This document shows positions 16,088 through 23,726 of a stretch of DNA of 64,000 nucleotides, one piece after another (positions within the stretch are counted from its first letter, which is position 1; each line of letters opens with the position of its first letter). Position numbers and translations under genes: made by a program. The notes beneath the pieces are model-generated. The model saw nothing but the letters and a program-made list of their open reading frames with translations, had not been told where the DNA came from and ran no database searches. Source of the DNA: Nocardioides sp. SLBN-35 (lineage in GTDB: Bacteria > Actinomycetota > Actinomycetes > Propionibacteriales > Nocardioidaceae); contig NZ_VFNU01000001.1 in NCBI RefSeq assembly GCF_006715725.1, forward strand, positions 1,178,001 to 1,242,000, in the 5' to 3' direction.

Positions 16088-16094
16088 TACCCTA
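16088..16094. promoter_or_regulatory. Overlapping opposed -10 elements of a divergent leaderless promoter
   Basis: TACCCTA reads TACCCT on the plus strand (16088-16093) and TAGGGT on the minus strand (16094-16089). Each fits TANNNT and each ends 6 bp before its start codon (GTG at 16100; ATG at 16082). The two -10 boxes share five base pairs, so the polymerases should compete. Confidence 0.55.
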
Positions 16095-16099
16095 GGCCC

Positions 16100-16960
16100 G
16101 TGCCCGACATCCTCGCTGCTGGCGTGGTCGTGTTCCGTCCCGGACGGGAGGTGCTTCTCGTACACCGCCCGAAGTACGACGACTGGTCCTTCCCCAAGGG
16201 CAAGCTCGACCGCGGGGAGCACCCGACGGCCGCCGCCGTACGCGAGGTGGCCGAGGAGACCGGCGTCCACGTCCGCCTCGGGCCCCCGCTGCCCTCGCAG
16301 CGCTACCCGGTCGCGCGGCGGATGAAGACCGTCCACTACTGGACCGGTCGGGTCGTGGGTGACGACGACGTGGCGGCGTACCGGCCCAACGACGAGATCG
16401 ACGCCGTGGCCTGGGTGCCGGTGGACGACGCGCCCGCGCGACTGAGCTACGACCACGACCGCGAGACGCTGACCGCGGCGCTGGGCGTACGTCGCAAGAC
16501 GCACGCCGTCGTCGTGCTCCGCCATGCCCAGGCCCGCTCGCGCAGCGCGTGGCACGGCGCGGACGCCGGCCGCACCCTGCTGAAGGTGGGCGAGCTGGAG
16601 GCCGACCGGCTGGTACCCCTCCTGGCGGCGTACGACGTCACCCGGATCGCCACCTCGACCAGCACCCGCTGCGTGCAGACGGTGCGGCCGTACGCCGAGA
16701 CGGCCGGCTACGCCCTCGACCTGCGCCCGCGGCTGAGCGAGGAGAACGCCACGGCGAAGGCCGTCGAGAAGATCGTCGAGGAGCTGCTCGCCGGCGACGC
16801 GGGGGCGGTGCTGTGCACCCACCGGCCGGTCCTGTGCCACGTGTACGACGCCCTCGGGATCGAGCTCGCCCCCGACGAGGGACTGGCTCCCGCCGAGCTC
16901 CTCGTCCTGCACGTGCGCAAGGGCCGGGTCGTCGCCGTGGAGCGGCACCGACCCCGGTGA
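16100..16960 (+). CDS. Nudix hydrolase fused to histidine phosphatase, MutT1-like
   Basis: A 286-residue two-domain protein. The Nudix box spans about residues 34-56 (GKLDRGE...REVAEETGV), with SFPKGKLDRG just before; the C-terminal half is a phosphoglycerate-mutase-like domain with LRHAQAR (catalytic His in the RH motif) and a second His in CTHRP. Mycobacterial MutT1 has this arrangement, hydrolysing 8-oxo-dGTP and diadenosine polyphosphates, and lies next to ppk; here ppk1 is 7 kb away. The RHG motif is RHA, as in other actinobacterial MutT1 proteins. The GTG start appears leaderless. Confidence 0.88.
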   Translation: MPDILAAGVVVFRPGREVLLVHRPKYDDWSFPKGKLDRGEHPTAAAVREVAEETGVHVRLGPPLPSQRYPVARRMKTVHYWTGRVVGDDDVAAYRPNDEIDAVAWVPVDDAPARLSYDHDRETLTAALGVRRKTHAVVVLRHAQARSRSAWHGADAGRTLLKVGELEADRLVPLLAAYDVTRIATSTSTRCVQTVRPYAETAGYALDLRPRLSEENATAKAVEKIVEELLAGDAGAVLCTHRPVLCHVYDALGIELAPDEGLAPAELLVLHVRKGRVVAVERHRPR

Positions 16961-16963
16961 GGA

Positions 16964-16979
16964 TGCGGCGACTCAACCC
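16964..16979. repeat. Solitary degenerate copy of the family-1 repeat unit
   Basis: GATGCGGCGACTCAAC here resembles the inverted unit ending GCGGCAACTCAAC at 2789-2802, with one mismatch in the last 13 bases. It follows the Nudix gene stop. It could be a relic of a family-1 element, or chance. Confidence 0.35.
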
Positions 16980-17024
16980 GCCGGGTGACGCCTGCCACGC
17001 CACCTCCCCACCCCGACCGCCACT

Positions 17025-17046
17025 GTTCACCGTTCGTTCAGATCGG
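17025..17046 (+). promoter_or_regulatory. PHO box upstream of pstS
   Basis: Two adjacent 11-nt direct repeats, GTTCACCGTTC (17025-17035) and GTTCAGATCGG (17036-17046), match the GTTCACC-type PHO box bound by the PhoP response regulator in Streptomyces. A -10-like TAACTT at 17074-17079 places the box over and upstream of the -35 region, as expected for an activator that induces pst in phosphate limitation. Confidence 0.7.
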
Positions 17047-17143
17047 CCGGGCAGTTGCGTTACCGACGCTGCCTAACTTCGGGGTCGTCCAGTACGCAAC
17101 GAGGGGCAGGAACGAGAGCCCCTCACCTCCGAGAGGCAGTTCC

Positions 17144-18241
17144 TTGAACCTCAAGTCCATCCGCAACGCTGCGGTGCCCGGTATCGCTGCTCTGGCCCTG
17201 CTGATGAGCGCCTGCGGCGCGTCCAACGAGGACGGCGGCAGCGACGGCGGCGACTCCGGCAGCAGCCTCAGCGGCAACCTGAAGGGTGGCGGCGCGACGT
17301 CGCAGGAGAAGGCCCAGGAGGCGTGGAAGACCGCGTTCCAGGGCCAGAACAGCGGCCTCACGATCGACTACGCCCTGCTCGGCTCGACCGACGGCCGCGG
17401 CCAGTTCACCAGCGGCGCCCTGTCCTTCGCCGGTTCCGACTCCTACATCTCCGACGAGGAGCTCGCGGCCGCCAAGGAGCGCTGCGGCGGCAACGTCGTC
17501 GAGGTCCCGGCGTACATCTCCTCGATCGCCGTGGCGTTCAACATCCCGGACGTCGACACCCTCAACCTCGACGCCGCGACCATCGCGAAGATCTTCGACA
17601 ACAAGATCACCAACTGGAACGACAAGGCGATCGCGGACCAGAACCCCGACGTCAAGCTCCCCGACCTGAAGATCGCGCCGGTCCACCGCGCGGACGACTC
17701 GGGCACGACCAAGAACTTCACCGACTACCTCAGCAAGGTCGCCCCGGACGCGTGGGGCTACGAGCCCGCCGACCCGTTCCCGGTCTCCGGTGGCCTCTCC
17801 GCCGAGGGCACCTCGGGTGTCGTCAAGCAGATCGGTGACACCGAGGGCGCCATCGGGTACGCCGACGCCAGCCAGACCGGCGACCTCAGCCACGTCTCGG
17901 TGAAGGTCGGCGAGGACTACGTCGCCCCGTCGCCCGAGGGTGCCGCCAAGACCGTCGAGGTCTCGCCGGTCGTCGAGGGCCGCGACGCCACCGACATCGC
18001 CGTCGACGTGGACCGCAAGACCACCGAGGCCGGTGCCTACCCGGTCATCCTGCTGTCCTACCTCATCGCCTGCGAGACCTACGAGGACCAGGCCGAGGCC
18101 GACAACGTCAAGGGCTACCTGAGCTACATCGTCTCCGACGAGGGCCAGGCCGAGGCGGCCGACTTCGCCGGCTCCGCGAAGCTCGCGCCCGAGACCGCCA
18201 GCAAGGCGCAGGAGATCGTGGCGGGCATCTCCGCCAAGTGA
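17144..18241 (+). CDS. pstS: Phosphate ABC transporter substrate-binding lipoprotein PstS
   Basis: A 365-residue lipoprotein. The TTG start follows GAGAGG; the signal peptide ends in an LMSAC lipobox with acylated Cys24. The mature part begins with a Gly/Ser/Asp linker and contains GGGATSQ, FAGSDSYI, VHRADDSGTTKNF and SGVVKQIGDTEGAIGY, the phosphate-contact segments of PstS. It binds orthophosphate outside the membrane and delivers it to PstCA. It is first in the operon, preceded by a PHO box and followed by a very stable hairpin, an arrangement that would raise PstS above the membrane subunits. Confidence 0.95.
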   Translation: MNLKSIRNAAVPGIAALALLMSACGASNEDGGSDGGDSGSSLSGNLKGGGATSQEKAQEAWKTAFQGQNSGLTIDYALLGSTDGRGQFTSGALSFAGSDSYISDEELAAAKERCGGNVVEVPAYISSIAVAFNIPDVDTLNLDAATIAKIFDNKITNWNDKAIADQNPDVKLPDLKIAPVHRADDSGTTKNFTDYLSKVAPDAWGYEPADPFPVSGGLSAEGTSGVVKQIGDTEGAIGYADASQTGDLSHVSVKVGEDYVAPSPEGAAKTVEVSPVVEGRDATDIAVDVDRKTTEAGAYPVILLSYLIACETYEDQAEADNVKGYLSYIVSDEGQAEAADFAGSAKLAPETASKAQEIVAGISAK

Positions 18242-18246
18242 CCTCA

Positions 18247-18285
18247 GGAGGGGGTGAGGACGGCGAACCCGTCCTCACCCCCTCC
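18247..18285 (+). terminator. Strong hairpin between pstS and pstC (partial terminator/mRNA stabiliser)
   Basis: A perfect 17-bp stem with a 5-nt loop: GGAGGGGGTGAGGACGG (18247-18263) pairs with 18269-18285. There is no T-tract. It begins 5 bp after the pstS stop inside the operon. Such hairpins commonly stabilise the upstream cistron or attenuate read-through, explaining the excess of a binding protein over its permease. Confidence 0.75.
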
Positions 18286-18339
18286 GGCCCGTACCACCCG
18301 AGCAGCACCCGAGCAGCACCCGAGCATGAGGTGACAGCA

Positions 18340-19308
18340 GTGACAGCACCCACCGCCGAGGTCGAGGACGCCTCCGCGAACTGGGCGAAGGCCCGCGCCG
18401 GTGTCGGCGACAAGATCTTCGCCGGTACCGCTCTCGCGGCCGGCCTCACGATCCTGGCCGCCCTGGCCGGCGTCTTCATCTTCCTCGCCATCAAGGGCGC
18501 GTCCGGCTTCACCAAGCCGGCCGAGGTCTACGGCCCGCACGCCGAGAGCTTCCTCGGGTACGTCGTCCCGCTGCTCGTCGGCACGTTCACCGCCTCGATC
18601 ATCGCGCTGATCATCGCGGTGCCGCTGGCCTTCGGGATCGCGCTGGTGATCAGCCACTACGCGCCCAGGTGGGTCGCGGCACCGGTGGCCTACGTGATCG
18701 ACCTGCTGGCCGCCGTACCGTCGGTCGTCTACGGCCTGTGGGGCGCGTTCTTCCTCGCGAAGAAGCTGGTCCCGATGCACGTGTGGCTGCACGAGAACCT
18801 CGGCCCGATCCCGGTCATCGGCAACCTGTTCGGCGAGCCGAACCCGGCCGGTCGCTCCGTGCTGACCGCCGGCATCGTGCTCGCGATCATGATCCTGCCG
18901 ATCATCACCGCCATCAGCCGCGAGGTCTTCTCGCGCACGCCGCGCCTGCACGAGGAGGCCGCCCTGGCCCTCGGTGCCACGCGGTGGGAGATGGTGCGGA
19001 TGACGGTCTTCCCGTACTCCCGCTCCGGCATGGTCTCGGCCGTGATGCTCGGCCTGGGCCGCGCGCTCGGCGAGACGATGGCCGTGACGATGGTGCTCTC
19101 GGTCGGCTTCGACCTGTCCTGGAACATCATCGCCACCTCGAGCCCGACGTCGATCGCGGCCAACATCGCGCTCAAGTACAAGGAGCGCAGCGCCGACCTG
19201 CTCAACGTCCTCGTCGCGACCGGTCTGGTGCTCTTCCTGATGACCTTCCTGGTCAACTTCCTCGCCCGCTGGATCGTGGGCCGCAGCGAGAGGCGGATGG
19301 CGCGATGA
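18340..19308 (+). CDS. pstC: Phosphate ABC transporter permease PstC
   Basis: A 322-residue integral membrane protein with about six transmembrane helices. The MetI-like permease EAA loop is seen in EEAALALGATRWEMVRMTVFP split over adjacent segments, and the LDLLAAVPSVVYGLWG block is typical of PstC. I prefer the GTG at 18340, with GAGG 8 bp upstream, over the GTG at 18331. It overlaps pstA by four bases (ATGA). Together with PstA it forms the channel of the high-affinity phosphate importer. Confidence 0.95.
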   Translation: MTAPTAEVEDASANWAKARAGVGDKIFAGTALAAGLTILAALAGVFIFLAIKGASGFTKPAEVYGPHAESFLGYVVPLLVGTFTASIIALIIAVPLAFGIALVISHYAPRWVAAPVAYVIDLLAAVPSVVYGLWGAFFLAKKLVPMHVWLHENLGPIPVIGNLFGEPNPAGRSVLTAGIVLAIMILPIITAISREVFSRTPRLHEEAALALGATRWEMVRMTVFPYSRSGMVSAVMLGLGRALGETMAVTMVLSVGFDLSWNIIATSSPTSIAANIALKYKERSADLLNVLVATGLVLFLMTFLVNFLARWIVGRSERRMAR

Positions 19309-20360
19309 CCACCCTCGAAGAGGTCCAGACCCGGGTCCACGTCCCGCTCGTCCAGCCGCGGCTGCCGCGCCAGGCCGGTCCCATCGTCGGCGTCATCGCC
19401 GCGGCCTTCGGCAGCCTGCTGCTCGTGCTCGGCATGGGCCTGGTCAGCGCCGTCCTGCTCGGCGCGCTCGCCTTCCTCGTCGCGCTGCCGGTCTGGTCGC
19501 TGGTGATCGAAGGCCGCCGGGGCGCCACCGACCGCCTGATGACCGGGCTGATCTGGACGTCCTTCGCGGTCGCCGTGGTCCCGCTGGTGTCGCTGATCTG
19601 GCGGGTCATCAGCAAGGGCGTGGGCCGGATCGACGGCACCTTCCTCAGCTACTCGTTCTTCAAGACCCAGATCGACCAGCCGGTCGGCGTCTACCACGCG
19701 ATCATCGGCACGCTGCTGATCACACTCGGCGCCGCGATCATCTCGGTCCCCGTCGGCGTGATGGCGGCCGTCTACCTGGTCGAGTACGGCAAGGGCAACA
19801 AGCTGGCCAAGGCGATCACCTTCCTGGTCGACGTCATGACCGGCATCCCCTCGATCGTCGCCGGCCTGTTCGCCTTCGCGCTGTTCACGCTGCTCTTCGG
19901 CCCGGCCTACGTGTCCGGCCTCGGCGGATCGGTCGCGCTGTCGCTGCTGATGATCCCCATCGTGGTCCGGGCCACGGAGGAGATGTTGATGCTGGTGCCC
20001 GACGACCTGCGCGAGGCGTCCTACGCGCTCGGCACGCCCAAGTGGAAGACGATCGTGCGGATCGTGCTCCCCACCGCGATCGGCGGCATCCTCACCGGCG
20101 TCACGCTCGCGATCTCCCGCGTCATCGGCGAGACCGCGCCGCTGCTGCTCATCGCCGGCGCCACCGACCGGACCAACATGAACCTGTTCGACGGTGCGAT
20201 GACGACCCTCCCGGTCCTCATCTACGGGCAGAACCTGCGGGGCGACGCCCCGGCCGAGGCGATCGCCTGGGGCGCCGCCTTCATCCTCATCGTCATCGTG
20301 ATGGTGCTCAACCTCGCAGCACGCATCGTCGGCAAGATCTTCGCGCCCCGAAACAAGTGA
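19305..20360 (+). CDS. pstA: Phosphate ABC transporter permease PstA
   Basis: A 351-residue membrane permease. The N-terminal part adds hydrophobic segments before the conserved permease domain, which contains the [14 protein letters not shown] block and the EAA-type loop [21 protein letters not shown]. The start overlaps the pstC stop (ATGA), indicating tight coupling. It is the PstC partner in the inner-membrane channel. Confidence 0.95.
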   Translation: MTTLEEVQTRVHVPLVQPRLPRQAGPIVGVIAAAFGSLLLVLGMGLVSAVLLGALAFLVALPVWSLVIEGRRGATDRLMTGLIWTSFAVAVVPLVSLIWRVISKGVGRIDGTFLSYSFFKTQIDQPVGVYHAIIGTLLITLGAAIISVPVGVMAAVYLVEYGKGNKLAKAITFLVDVMTGIPSIVAGLFAFALFTLLFGPAYVSGLGGSVALSLLMIPIVVRATEEMLMLVPDDLREASYALGTPKWKTIVRIVLPTAIGGILTGVTLAISRVIGETAPLLLIAGATDRTNMNLFDGAMTTLPVLIYGQNLRGDAPAEAIAWGAAFILIVIVMVLNLAARIVGKIFAPRNK

Positions 20361-20388
20361 CCCGCAGGGTTTGAGAGGCAAAACAGCC

Positions 20389-21168
20389 ATGGCCAAGAGC
20401 ATCGACGTCTCCGACGTCAACATCTACTACGGCGACTTCCTCGCCGTGCAGGGCGTCAACATGACGATCCGTGCCGGCGCGGTGACCGCGTTCATCGGTC
20501 CCTCGGGCTGCGGCAAGTCGACCTTCCTGCGCTCGCTCAACCGGATGCACGAGGTGATCCCGGGTGCGCGGGTCGAGGGCAAGATCGTCGTCGACGGGCA
20601 GGACCTGTATGAGCCCGGCGTCGACCCGGTCGCCGTACGCCGCCAGGTCGGGATGGTCTTCCAGCGGCCCAACCCGTTCCCGACGATGTCGATCTACGAC
20701 AACGTCCTCGCGGGCCTCAAGCTCAACGCGGGCAAGATGAAGAAGTCCGCGGCCGACGACATCGTCGAGAAGTCGCTGCGCGGCGCCAACTTGTGGAACG
20801 AGGTCAAGGACCGGCTCAACAAGCCCGGCATGGGCCTGTCCGGCGGTCAGCAGCAGCGCCTGTGCATCGCCCGCGCGATCGCGGTCGAGCCGCAGGTCCT
20901 GCTCATGGACGAGCCGTGCTCCGCGCTCGACCCGATCTCGACCTCGGCGATCGAGGACCTGATCCACGAGCTCAAGAACGAGTTCACGATCGTCATCGTC
21001 ACCCACAACATGCAGCAGGCGGCGCGCGTCTCCGACGACACCGGCTTCTTCAACCTCAAGGCCACCGGTGAGCCGGGCCACCTGGTCGAGTTCAACCCGA
21101 CCAAGAAGATGTTCGCCAACCCGGACGACCCGGCGACCGAGGCCTACATCTCCGGCCGCTTCGGCTGA
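20389..21168 (+). CDS. pstB: Phosphate ABC transporter ATP-binding protein PstB
   Basis: A 259-residue ABC ATPase with Walker [11 protein letters not shown]-loop [14 protein letters not shown], signature LSGGQQQRL, Walker [14 protein letters not shown] and switch His in VTHNMQQA. These are diagnostic of PstB. It powers phosphate import and in many bacteria takes part in Pho signalling with PhoU. The ATG at 20389 follows GAGAGG. It ends the pstSCAB operon, 20 bp before a winged-helix regulator. Confidence 0.96.
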   Translation: MAKSIDVSDVNIYYGDFLAVQGVNMTIRAGAVTAFIGPSGCGKSTFLRSLNRMHEVIPGARVEGKIVVDGQDLYEPGVDPVAVRRQVGMVFQRPNPFPTMSIYDNVLAGLKLNAGKMKKSAADDIVEKSLRGANLWNEVKDRLNKPGMGLSGGQQQRLCIARAIAVEPQVLLMDEPCSALDPISTSAIEDLIHELKNEFTIVIVTHNMQQAARVSDDTGFFNLKATGEPGHLVEFNPTKKMFANPDDPATEAYISGRFG

Positions 21169-21188
21169 GCCGGACGGTCTCGGACGAG

Positions 21189-21938
21189 ATGGGAACACGG
21201 GACGACGGGCACCGCGATGCCCGTCGCCGGTCCGTGCGCGCCTACCTCCACCGGTGGGTCGAGTCCGCGGGAGCGCAGCTCCTGGTGGTCGACCCCAGCG
21301 ACGACGGGGGTGTGCTCGCGGAGGCGATGGCGGGCCGCGGCGTGCACGTGACCTGGGTCGGGTCGACCCTCGACGGGCTGGTGGAGTTCGGGCGCACCGA
21401 CCCGCATGCGGTCGTGGTGACGCCCGGAGCGCCGGGCATCCCCGCGGCGGAGTTCGTCGGGGTGATCCGCCAGCACGGCTCGCCGTACGTCATCGCGGGG
21501 ACGTGCGACGTCGAGGACACCGGCTCCGACGGCGTCGGGCCGCTCATGCTGGCGGGGGCGTCCGCGGTCGCGGTGCGGCCCTACGCGCCCCAGCACCTGT
21601 GGGACCTGCTCACCCATGCACCCCGCTCGCTGGCCGAGCACGCGCGCCTCGAGTTCGGGCGGATCACGCTGGACGCGACGGCCTACAGCGTCCGGGTCGA
21701 CGGCGAGCGGATCGGCGACCTGCCGCTCAAGGAGTTCGAGCTGCTGCGCGCGCTGCTGCTGGCCGCGCCGGGCGTGGTGACCGACGACGAGCTCAGGGAC
21801 GCCCTGTGGGGCACCGACGGCAAGCGACCCGGTGGCAACACGATCGCCATGCATGTCACCCGGCTCCGGGCCCGCCTCGGCGGTGCGGCCGACGTACGCC
21901 GGATCCGCGGACGGGGCTACAGCCTCACAGCAGAATGA
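21189..21938 (+). CDS. Winged-helix regulator with degenerate receiver domain, PhoB/GlnR-like
   Basis: A 249-residue protein with an N-terminal receiver-like domain and a C-terminal OmpR/PhoB winged helix (IGDLPLKEFELLRALL, then HVTRLRARLG, ending RIRGRGYSL). Where a true receiver has the phospho-acceptor Asp, the strand reads HAVVVTPGAPG, with Thr near the Asp position, so phosphorylation is unlikely. Atypical OmpR regulators such as GlnR act without a kinase. Placement 20 bp after pstB suggests a phosphate role. It overlaps the 3' end of pitA by 14 bp on the opposite strand. Confidence 0.82.
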   Translation: MGTRDDGHRDARRRSVRAYLHRWVESAGAQLLVVDPSDDGGVLAEAMAGRGVHVTWVGSTLDGLVEFGRTDPHAVVVTPGAPGIPAAEFVGVIRQHGSPYVIAGTCDVEDTGSDGVGPLMLAGASAVAVRPYAPQHLWDLLTHAPRSLAEHARLEFGRITLDATAYSVRVDGERIGDLPLKEFELLRALLLAAPGVVTDDELRDALWGTDGKRPGGNTIAMHVTRLRARLGGAADVRRIRGRGYSLTAE

Positions 21939-22953
21939 GCCGCAGCAGCTCGTAGCAGCCCCACGAGGCGAGTGCGGCCGCGGGGAAGGTCGAGACCCAG
22001 GCGACCAGGATGGTGCGGGCCATGCCCCAGCGCACCGCGGAGAACCGCTTGGTCGCGCCGGCGCCCATCACCGCGGAGGTGATGGTGTGGGTCGTCGAGA
22101 TCGGGGCGTGGAAGACGAACGCCGTCGTGTAGAGCACGCCCGCGCCCACCGACTCGGCGGCGAAGCCGCGCGGCGGGTCGAGGTGGATGATCTTGCGGCC
22201 CAGGGTGCGCATGATCCGCCAGCCGCCGGCGTACGTGCCGGCCGAGATGGCACCGGCCGCGGCGAGGACGACCCAGATCGGCAGCGTCTCGATGTCGTAC
22301 GTCGACGGGTAGGCCACGACGAGGGCGAGCAGGATGACGCCCATCGTCTTCTGCGCGTCCTGCAGGCCGTGGCCGAGCGCCAGGGCGGCGGCCGAGATCG
22401 TCTGCATGCCGCGGAAGCCCCGGTTGATCCGGTGCGGGTTGCCCTTGCGGAAGATCCACAGGATCGCGGTCATCACCACGAACGCCGCGCAGAAGCCGAA
22501 CAGCGGCGAGATCACCATCGGGATGAGCACCTTCTGCACGATGGTGTCCCACTTGACGCTGACCCCGCCCGCGACCGCCGCACCCACCAGGCCGCCGATG
22601 AGGGCGTGCGAGGAGGACGACGGCAGGCCGAAGTACCAGGTGATCAGGTTCCAGATGATCGCGCCGAGCAGGCCCGCCATCACGATGACCAGGCCGTGGT
22701 GCACCCCGACCTGGAGGTTGCCATTGGCGTCCTCGATGGTGATCACGTCCGCGACCGTCTTCGCGACCTCCTGCCCGAGCAGGGCGCCGATGAAGTTCAT
22801 CAACGCGGCCAGGGTGAGCGCGATCCGCGGCGTGAGCGCGCGGGTCGAGACCGACGTCGCGATCGCGTTGGCCGCGTCGTGGAAGCCGTTGGTGTAGTCG
22901 AACGCCAGGGCGATGACGACCACGGCGATGACGATCGCCAGGGTGAGGGTCAT
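21925..22953 (-). CDS. pitA: Low-affinity inorganic phosphate transporter, PiT family
   Basis: A 342-residue polytopic membrane protein with duplicated PiT signatures: DYTNGFHDAANAIATSVSTR near the N-terminus and a C-terminal repeat around STTHTITSAVMGAGATKR, plus the FGLPSSSSHALIGGLVGAA block. PiT carriers import phosphate or metal-phosphate driven by the proton gradient. It follows the DUF47 gene by 11 bp, the standard pairing. It is convergent with, and slightly overlaps, the regulator gene after pstB. Confidence 0.93.
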   Translation of the reverse strand: MTLTLAIVIAVVVIALAFDYTNGFHDAANAIATSVSTRALTPRIALTLAALMNFIGALLGQEVAKTVADVITIEDANGNLQVGVHHGLVIVMAGLLGAIIWNLITWYFGLPSSSSHALIGGLVGAAVAGGVSVKWDTIVQKVLIPMVISPLFGFCAAFVVMTAILWIFRKGNPHRINRGFRGMQTISAAALALGHGLQDAQKTMGVILLALVVAYPSTYDIETLPIWVVLAAAGAISAGTYAGGWRIMRTLGRKIIHLDPPRGFAAESVGAGVLYTTAFVFHAPISTTHTITSAVMGAGATKRFSAVRWGMARTILVAWVSTFPAAALASWGCYELLRLILL

Positions 22954-22964
22954 GGGAGGACCGG

Positions 22965-23621
22965 TCAGCCTTCCTTGACGGCGATCTGCTCCACCGTGTT
23001 CGCGACCCGCTCGAACGCGTCGATGGCGCCCTCGAGGGACTCGACGATGTCCTTGAGCTTGAGCACCTCGAGGGTCGGGTACTCGCCGGAGAACAGCTTG
23101 GCGAGCGTGCGCCGGTGGTTGCGGTCACCGGCGTTCTCGAGCCGGTTGATCTCGATCCAGTAGTCGTCGAGGGACTGCATCGACTGCAGGCGCGGCATCG
23201 CGGCAGCGGTCAGCTCGGCGCAGCGCTGGAGGACCTCGACCTGCTCGGACAGCTCAGCGGGCAGCGCGACCTGGACCTCGTAGAGCAGGATCAGGTCGAC
23301 CGCCTCGTCCATCATGTCCATGACGTCATCGAGGCCCGAGCCGAGGGCGTAGATGTCCTCGCGGTCGAACGGCGTCACGAAGGTGCTGTTGACCTTCTTG
23401 ACGATCGCGTGGGTGGTCTCGTCGGCGGCGTGCTCGGCGGCACGCATCCGCTCGGCGACACCGGCCTTGTCCGACGACTCGGACAGCATCTCGGCGAGAA
23501 GCTCGGCGCCGCCCACGAGGTGCTGGGCGGACTGGGTGAAGAGGTCGTAGAAGGAGGTATCGACCGGACGCAGACGCAGACCCACATGGACTCCCGTTGA
23601 GGCGGAGGCGAACGCGCTCAT
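22965..23621 (-). CDS. DUF47/PhoU-like Pit accessory protein
   Basis: A 218-residue all-helical protein of the DUF47 family, with the TSFYDLFTQSAQHL start, ADETTHAIVKKVNSTFVTPFDREDIY split across adjacent segments, and a DDVMDMMDEAVDLI helix whose acidic residues may bind metal as in PhoU. DUF47 proteins are encoded beside Pit transporters and are thought to modulate them. On the minus strand, GTTCACGGGGA upstream of the start resembles one PHO-box half-site, but no clear second repeat is seen. Confidence 0.9.
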   Translation of the reverse strand: MSAFASASTGVHVGLRLRPVDTSFYDLFTQSAQHLVGGAELLAEMLSESSDKAGVAERMRAAEHAADETTHAIVKKVNSTFVTPFDREDIYALGSGLDDVMDMMDEAVDLILLYEVQVALPAELSEQVEVLQRCAELTAAAMPRLQSMQSLDDYWIEINRLENAGDRNHRRTLAKLFSGEYPTLEVLKLKDIVESLEGAIDAFERVANTVEQIAVKEG

Positions 23622-23726
23622 GCTAGGGGACCACTTCCCCGTGAACGCAACTGCGGGCCCTCCGGCGCGCTGTGGTGCGGCGCACGGGAACGTGTTGTCG
23701 CAGGTCAGAGGCGGGTCGGGCCCCGA

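Noticed and set aside
21832-23163. Long His/Asp/Arg-rich plus-strand frame over pitA and the DUF47 gene
   Set aside because: Both minus-strand genes have clear family signatures; the opposite frame has low-complexity composition.
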